From Minisyncoccota bacterium (GTDB taxonomy: Bacteria > Patescibacteriota > Microgenomatia > UBA1400 > PJMF01), in assembly GCA_009991965.1 (NCBI GenBank), contig JAACWQ010000004.1, forward strand, positions 1 to 42,073: a DNA stretch of 42,073 nucleotides. Direction: 5' to 3'. The position numbers were made by a program, and so were the translations under genes. Shown one piece after another: positions 39,080-42,073 of this stretch. The notes under the pieces were generated by a model. It ran no database searches and was not told the DNA's origin. It worked only from the letters and a program-made list of their open reading frames with translations. Numbering within the stretch: position 1 is the stretch's first letter; each line of letters opens with the position of its first letter.

Positions 39080-39911
39080 GCATAACTTCTTGCCGAATCC
39101 GCTCAAGTTCTATTGCTCTATCTCGCGCAGTGGTAGCAAAAAACTCTGCCACACGCTCTGGCGAGCGCTGTTCATGTGGGACTTCTGCTGGCAAAAGTTG
39201 CGAGCCAATCACATAGCCTTGCGCACCACTTTCAAATGAAGCGCGCACCTGATCTTTGAACTCCTCATACGGCACCCCACGACCAGAAACAACCCAAGGT
39301 ACATCGAGACTTGCGGTAAGCGTAACAGCCGAAAGTGGATCAATTGGGTACTCTAGGAAAAACAAATCGCAGTACTCTTGCAACTCAGCAATTGAGTCGA
39401 GCTGTAATTCCAAAAATTGCGCCTGGTATTTTTCCTTAGCTGTTTCTAGATACAAAACTAAATCGAGAATAAAGGCGATACCTTCATGCCTGCAGTAATC
39501 TGCCAACTCCACCACCATTTGTTTTTTGGAGCGCGCGTCTTCTTCTTGTGGATTATAATAAAGCTCGAGCTTGGCAAGCCCGTAGTTATTGCGCGTTTGT
39601 TCTACTCCCCAAGTCTGCGCCAACACTGGCACTGTCAGCGGATCCTTCGCGCGCACCATGTCAGAAAGTTCGAAAATGACGCCCGCATTCTTGGGCAAAC
39701 TTGCCACGGCAGAAAATCCAATATCTGGAGCCAGACACACACCGCTCACATGGGGAGCCAACAATGTACTTGCTTCTGAAATGAGGCTGGCTACTTCTGC
39801 AGCATGATCTAGATTTTGGAGCGACAAACCTGCGTGATCTGCCACTGCCAATGGATCAGCCAAACTGAGTAGTGAATAACCTGAGTCAGCGCGTATGGCA
39901 TCGAGTGTCAT
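39075..39911 (-). CDS. LacD/tagatose-bisphosphate-aldolase-like TIM barrel lacking the Schiff-base lysine
   Basis: 278 residues. LAKLELYYNPQEEDARSKKQMVVELADYCRHEGIAFILDLVLY aligns with the LacD stretch KLLVYYD...C..E.IPFFLE. The barrel ends with VVSGRGVPYEEFKDQV and a GYVIGSQLL phosphate-binding-like segment. In LacD the catalytic Lys lies in DVLKVEVP; here the matching DLFFLEYP has Phe (F185). The YY-preceding lysine (K114) is kept. Class I aldolase chemistry is therefore doubtful. ATG 39911 follows TATACT by 6 bases. Confidence 0.65.
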   Translation of the reverse strand: MTLDAIRADSGYSLLSLADPLAVADHAGLSLQNLDHAAEVASLISEASTLLAPHVSGVCLAPDIGFSAVASLPKNAGVIFELSDMVRAKDPLTVPVLAQTWGVEQTRNNYGLAKLELYYNPQEEDARSKKQMVVELADYCRHEGIAFILDLVLYLETAKEKYQAQFLELQLDSIAELQEYCDLFFLEYPIDPLSAVTLTASLDVPWVVSGRGVPYEEFKDQVRASFESGAQGYVIGSQLLPAEVPHEQRSPERVAEFFATTARDRAIELERIRQEVML

Positions 39912-39917
39912 ACACTC

Positions 39918-39923
39918 AGTATA
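39918..39923 (-). promoter_or_regulatory. -10 box of the aldolase-like gene
   Basis: TATACT on the minus strand, just behind the PNPase stop (39928-39926), ends 6 bases before ATG 39911. Confidence 0.5.
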
Positions 39924-39925
39924 CC

Positions 39926-42073
39926 TTAGCGGCGATCGTAACGATCGCGTGAGTTGCTGCCACCGCCTCGTCTATCTCCACCACCTGGTCGGCCACCGCG
40001 GAACGGAGGTCTGCCTTGTGGTCGGTTGGATCGTGCTGCTGCTTGCTCTTCAGCGGAGAGCAGTGAGAGACCGATTTTGCCATCTTCTTTGATCTCTGAA
40101 ACACGGACATGGAGGGAATCGCCAAAGGCAACTTTTTCATGTGCGTCAGGTACAAACTCTGTGCTCATAGCAGATACGTGAACTAAGCCTTCTCGGCCGG
40201 GTAAGAACTCAACGAAACAGCCGTAGTCTTCGACTCTCGTAACCGTACCATCGAACTCATCATTCTCATGAATCTCGCGGAACATGTTTTCTATCGCTGT
40301 CTTAGCCGCAGAAATGGCTGCTTGATCTGGAGAAGAGATAGAGACGATACCGACTTGTTTCTCTTTGTCCTCATCTACATTGATTTCACAACCTGTGCGT
40401 TCGATTAATGCTTTGATATTTTTGCCACCTGGACCAATTAACTCACCAATCCTATCACCAGGAATCGTGATTTGCTCAATCTTTGGTGCATACTGTGAAA
40501 GCTCTGCTCTAGGCGCTGCCAAACACTTGTTCATCTCACCCAAAATATGGAGACGACCCAAACGTGCTTGTTCGAGTGCTTGCTCGAGAACTTCGCGAGG
40601 AATACCAGTTAATTTGATATCCATCTGAATAGCAGTAATGCCCTCAGTTGTTCCGGCAACCTTAAAGTCCATATCACCAACGTGATCTTCCAAGCCCTGG
40701 ATGTCGGAAAGCACTACATATGTTTTGCCATCAGACATGAGGCCCATGGCAATTCCAGCTACCGGTCGTTTGAGTGGCACACCTGCTGCCATGAGTGAAA
40801 GAGTTGAACCACAGACTGAAGCCTGGGAAGTTGAACCATTGGAACTCATGATTTCAGATACAACGTGAATTGCGTAGGGGAACTCCTCTTGTGAAGGGAT
40901 CATCGGCAGGAGCGCTCGCTCTGCGAGTGCGCCATGACCAATTTCTCTCCGTTTTGGAAATCCGAACCGACCTGCTTCACCAGAAGCGTAGGGAGGCATA
41001 TTGTAGTGATGCATGTAGTGTCTGGTCTCCTCACCTTTGATGCTCTCGATGAGTTGACCCAAACTTGGGGCACCAAGGGTGGTGATTGTCACCGCCTGAG
41101 TTGCACCGCGTTTGAACATAGCACTCCCATGTGTACGAGGGAAAACATCGACTTCACACCAAATGGGACGAATCTCATCAGTCTTACGACCATCGGGACG
41201 AATTTTATCTTCAATGATCATAGTGCGAGCAATCTGCTTGGTGATCGAAGACAAGGCAGAACTGATTTCTCCTTCAGTGAAGGGAACTTCACTTTCTGGT
41301 TGCTCTTCGGCGATTTGGGTTACCAATTCTGCAAAACCTGAGGGTTCAAGCTTGGCATCTTTGGCTACAACTACTGTCGCTGGTTTCTCATATTTCTTCT
41401 CGATGTGGGCGACGAGTGTTGCTTTGCGGGCTTCGGCCGCTTCATCTTTGGTGACAAGTTCTACTTTTTCTTTACCGATTTCTTTTGCGATGGCTGCAAT
41501 TTGTTTACACACCTTTGCAAACTCTGCCTGTGCCTTGAGCATACCCTCAAGCACAACTGCTTCGGATACCTCACTTGCACCAGCTTCGACCATAACGATT
41601 GCATCACCAGTACCAGAAACGATCAAATCGAGATCGCTTGCTGCCTGCTCTGCTTGCGTTGGGTTGAAAATATATTGCTTCGTTTCTTTGCTGTAAGCGA
41701 TACGCGCACCAGCCAATGGACCATTGAAAGGAATTTGGGAAATCGCCAATCCGATCGTGCTACCGAGCAACCCAAGCATATCTGGTTCATTTTCGCCATC
41801 GTAGGAAAAGACGGTCGAAATAACCTGTACTTCATTGGTAACGCCATCGGGAAATAATGGACGAAGTGAACGGTCAATAACGCGAGCTTTCAAAACTGTG
41901 TCATCGAGTGGGCGACCATCACGCTTGACCCAACGAGAACCTTTGATGATTCCTGCTGAGTATAATTTCTCGGCAAATTCTACCGAAAGGGGGAAGTACC
42001 CGAGGTTAACTTTGCGACCGAGCGCAACAGTAGTGTGCACCACGGTATCGCCCATGCGGGTGATAACAGCGCC
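39926..42073 (-). CDS. pnp: Polyribonucleotide nucleotidyltransferase (PNPase), 5' end outside window
   Basis: Phosphorolytic 3'-5' exoribonuclease. Two RNase PH-like cores are present (LPLSV.FAEK...GSRWVKRDGRP early on; EIRPIWCEVDVFPRTHGSAMFKRGATQAVTI in the second), with SDIQGLEDHVGDMDFKVAGT as the catalytic part. A KH domain (IGPGGKNIKALIERTGCEINV) and an S1 domain (FDGTVTRVEDYGCFVEFLPGREGLVH) follow, then an Arg-Gly-rich tail. The ATG at 42055 is internal: the frame stays open to the window edge and reads AVITRMGDTVV, a mid-protein family motif. About 25-30 N-terminal residues are missing. Confidence 0.95.
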   Translation of the reverse strand, partial: GAVITRMGDTVVHTTVALGRKVNLGYFPLSVEFAEKLYSAGIIKGSRWVKRDGRPLDDTVLKARVIDRSLRPLFPDGVTNEVQVISTVFSYDGENEPDMLGLLGSTIGLAISQIPFNGPLAGARIAYSKETKQYIFNPTQAEQAASDLDLIVSGTGDAIVMVEAGASEVSEAVVLEGMLKAQAEFAKVCKQIAAIAKEIGKEKVELVTKDEAAEARKATLVAHIEKKYEKPATVVVAKDAKLEPSGFAELVTQIAEEQPESEVPFTEGEISSALSSITKQIARTMIIEDKIRPDGRKTDEIRPIWCEVDVFPRTHGSAMFKRGATQAVTITTLGAPSLGQLIESIKGEETRHYMHHYNMPPYASGEAGRFGFPKRREIGHGALAERALLPMIPSQEEFPYAIHVVSEIMSSNGSTSQASVCGSTLSLMAAGVPLKRPVAGIAMGLMSDGKTYVVLSDIQGLEDHVGDMDFKVAGTTEGITAIQMDIKLTGIPREVLEQALEQARLGRLHILGEMNKCLAAPRAELSQYAPKIEQITIPGDRIGELIGPGGKNIKALIERTGCEINVDEDKEKQVGIVSISSPDQAAISAAKTAIENMFREIHENDEFDGTVTRVEDYGCFVEFLPGREGLVHVSAMSTEFVPDAHEKVAFGDSLHVRVSEIKEDGKIGLSLLSAEEQAAARSNRPQGRPPFRGGRPGGGDRRGGGSNSRDRYDRR

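Overview
This window reads as a chromosomal segment of a small-genome bacterium, most likely a member of the Candidate Phyla Radiation (Patescibacteria). That placement is inferred from protein style: a 6-pyruvoyl-tetrahydropterin-synthase-related membrane protein, a TMTC-like TPR membrane protein, secreted glycosidase-like proteins with dockerin-like tails, and very tight gene packing. No rRNA or marker phylogeny is available here. TGA is used as a stop at several unambiguous gene ends (for example 3949-3951, 17622-17624, 24630-24632), so the UGA-glycine code of Gracilibacteria/SR1 does not apply.

Layout. 1-6.1 kb: GTPase typA, a three-gene glycosyltransferase operon, a divergent tRNA-dihydrouridine synthase and tRNA-Val(CAC). 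6.1-10.4 kb: a TPR membrane protein, a ComF-like phosphoribosyltransferase, tmRNA (ssrA), a RelE/Phd-type toxin-antitoxin pair and an exported coiled-coil protein. 10.4-21.5 kb: glutamate racemase, a large membrane protein, a DUF4349 protein, FtsK, RNase J, a multi-pass membrane protein, a family-4-like uracil-DNA glycosylase without any cysteine, a Lon-type ATPase without a protease domain, a PfkB kinase and a SufT/MIP18 protein. 21.5-26.3 kb: a small conserved protein, then a redox/Fe-S run (membrane-anchored protein, DsbA-like protein, three-Cys ferredoxin, ferredoxin reductase, YjjX-like NTPase, SufU, SufS). 26.3-28.8 kb: two tandem paralogous secreted glycosidase-like proteins with dockerin-like tails. 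28.8-32.1 kb: an accessory stretch with a broken HPRT gene, a small protein, a PD-(D/E)XK nuclease-helicase (DUF2075) and a MazG-like enzyme. 32.2-35.4 kb: sufC-NUDIX-sufB-short sufD. 35.4-42.1 kb: a large secreted protein, NUDIX, a DEDD exonuclease, Mn-type superoxide dismutase, a LacD-like TIM barrel lacking its Schiff-base lysine, and PNPase running off the right edge.

How the genes work together. Fe-S assembly (SufS/SufU, SufBCD, SufT), ferredoxin/reductase and superoxide dismutase form one theme. Nucleotide and DNA house-cleaning (YjjX, MazG, two NUDIX, UDG) is interleaved with it. RNA turnover and translation rescue (RNase J, PNPase, tmRNA, Dus) is another theme. Surface glycan building and attack (glycosyltransferases, TMTC-like protein, glycosidases) is a third.

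The strongest global signal is regulatory. At about 15 genes that start transcription units, a -10 hexamer (TATAAT-like, often TGn-extended) ends only 6-9 bases before the start codon. The mRNAs should therefore be leaderless. Operon-internal genes instead use Shine-Dalgarno sites or overlapping stop/start codons. In several places the upstream stop codon is embedded in the next gene's -10 box.
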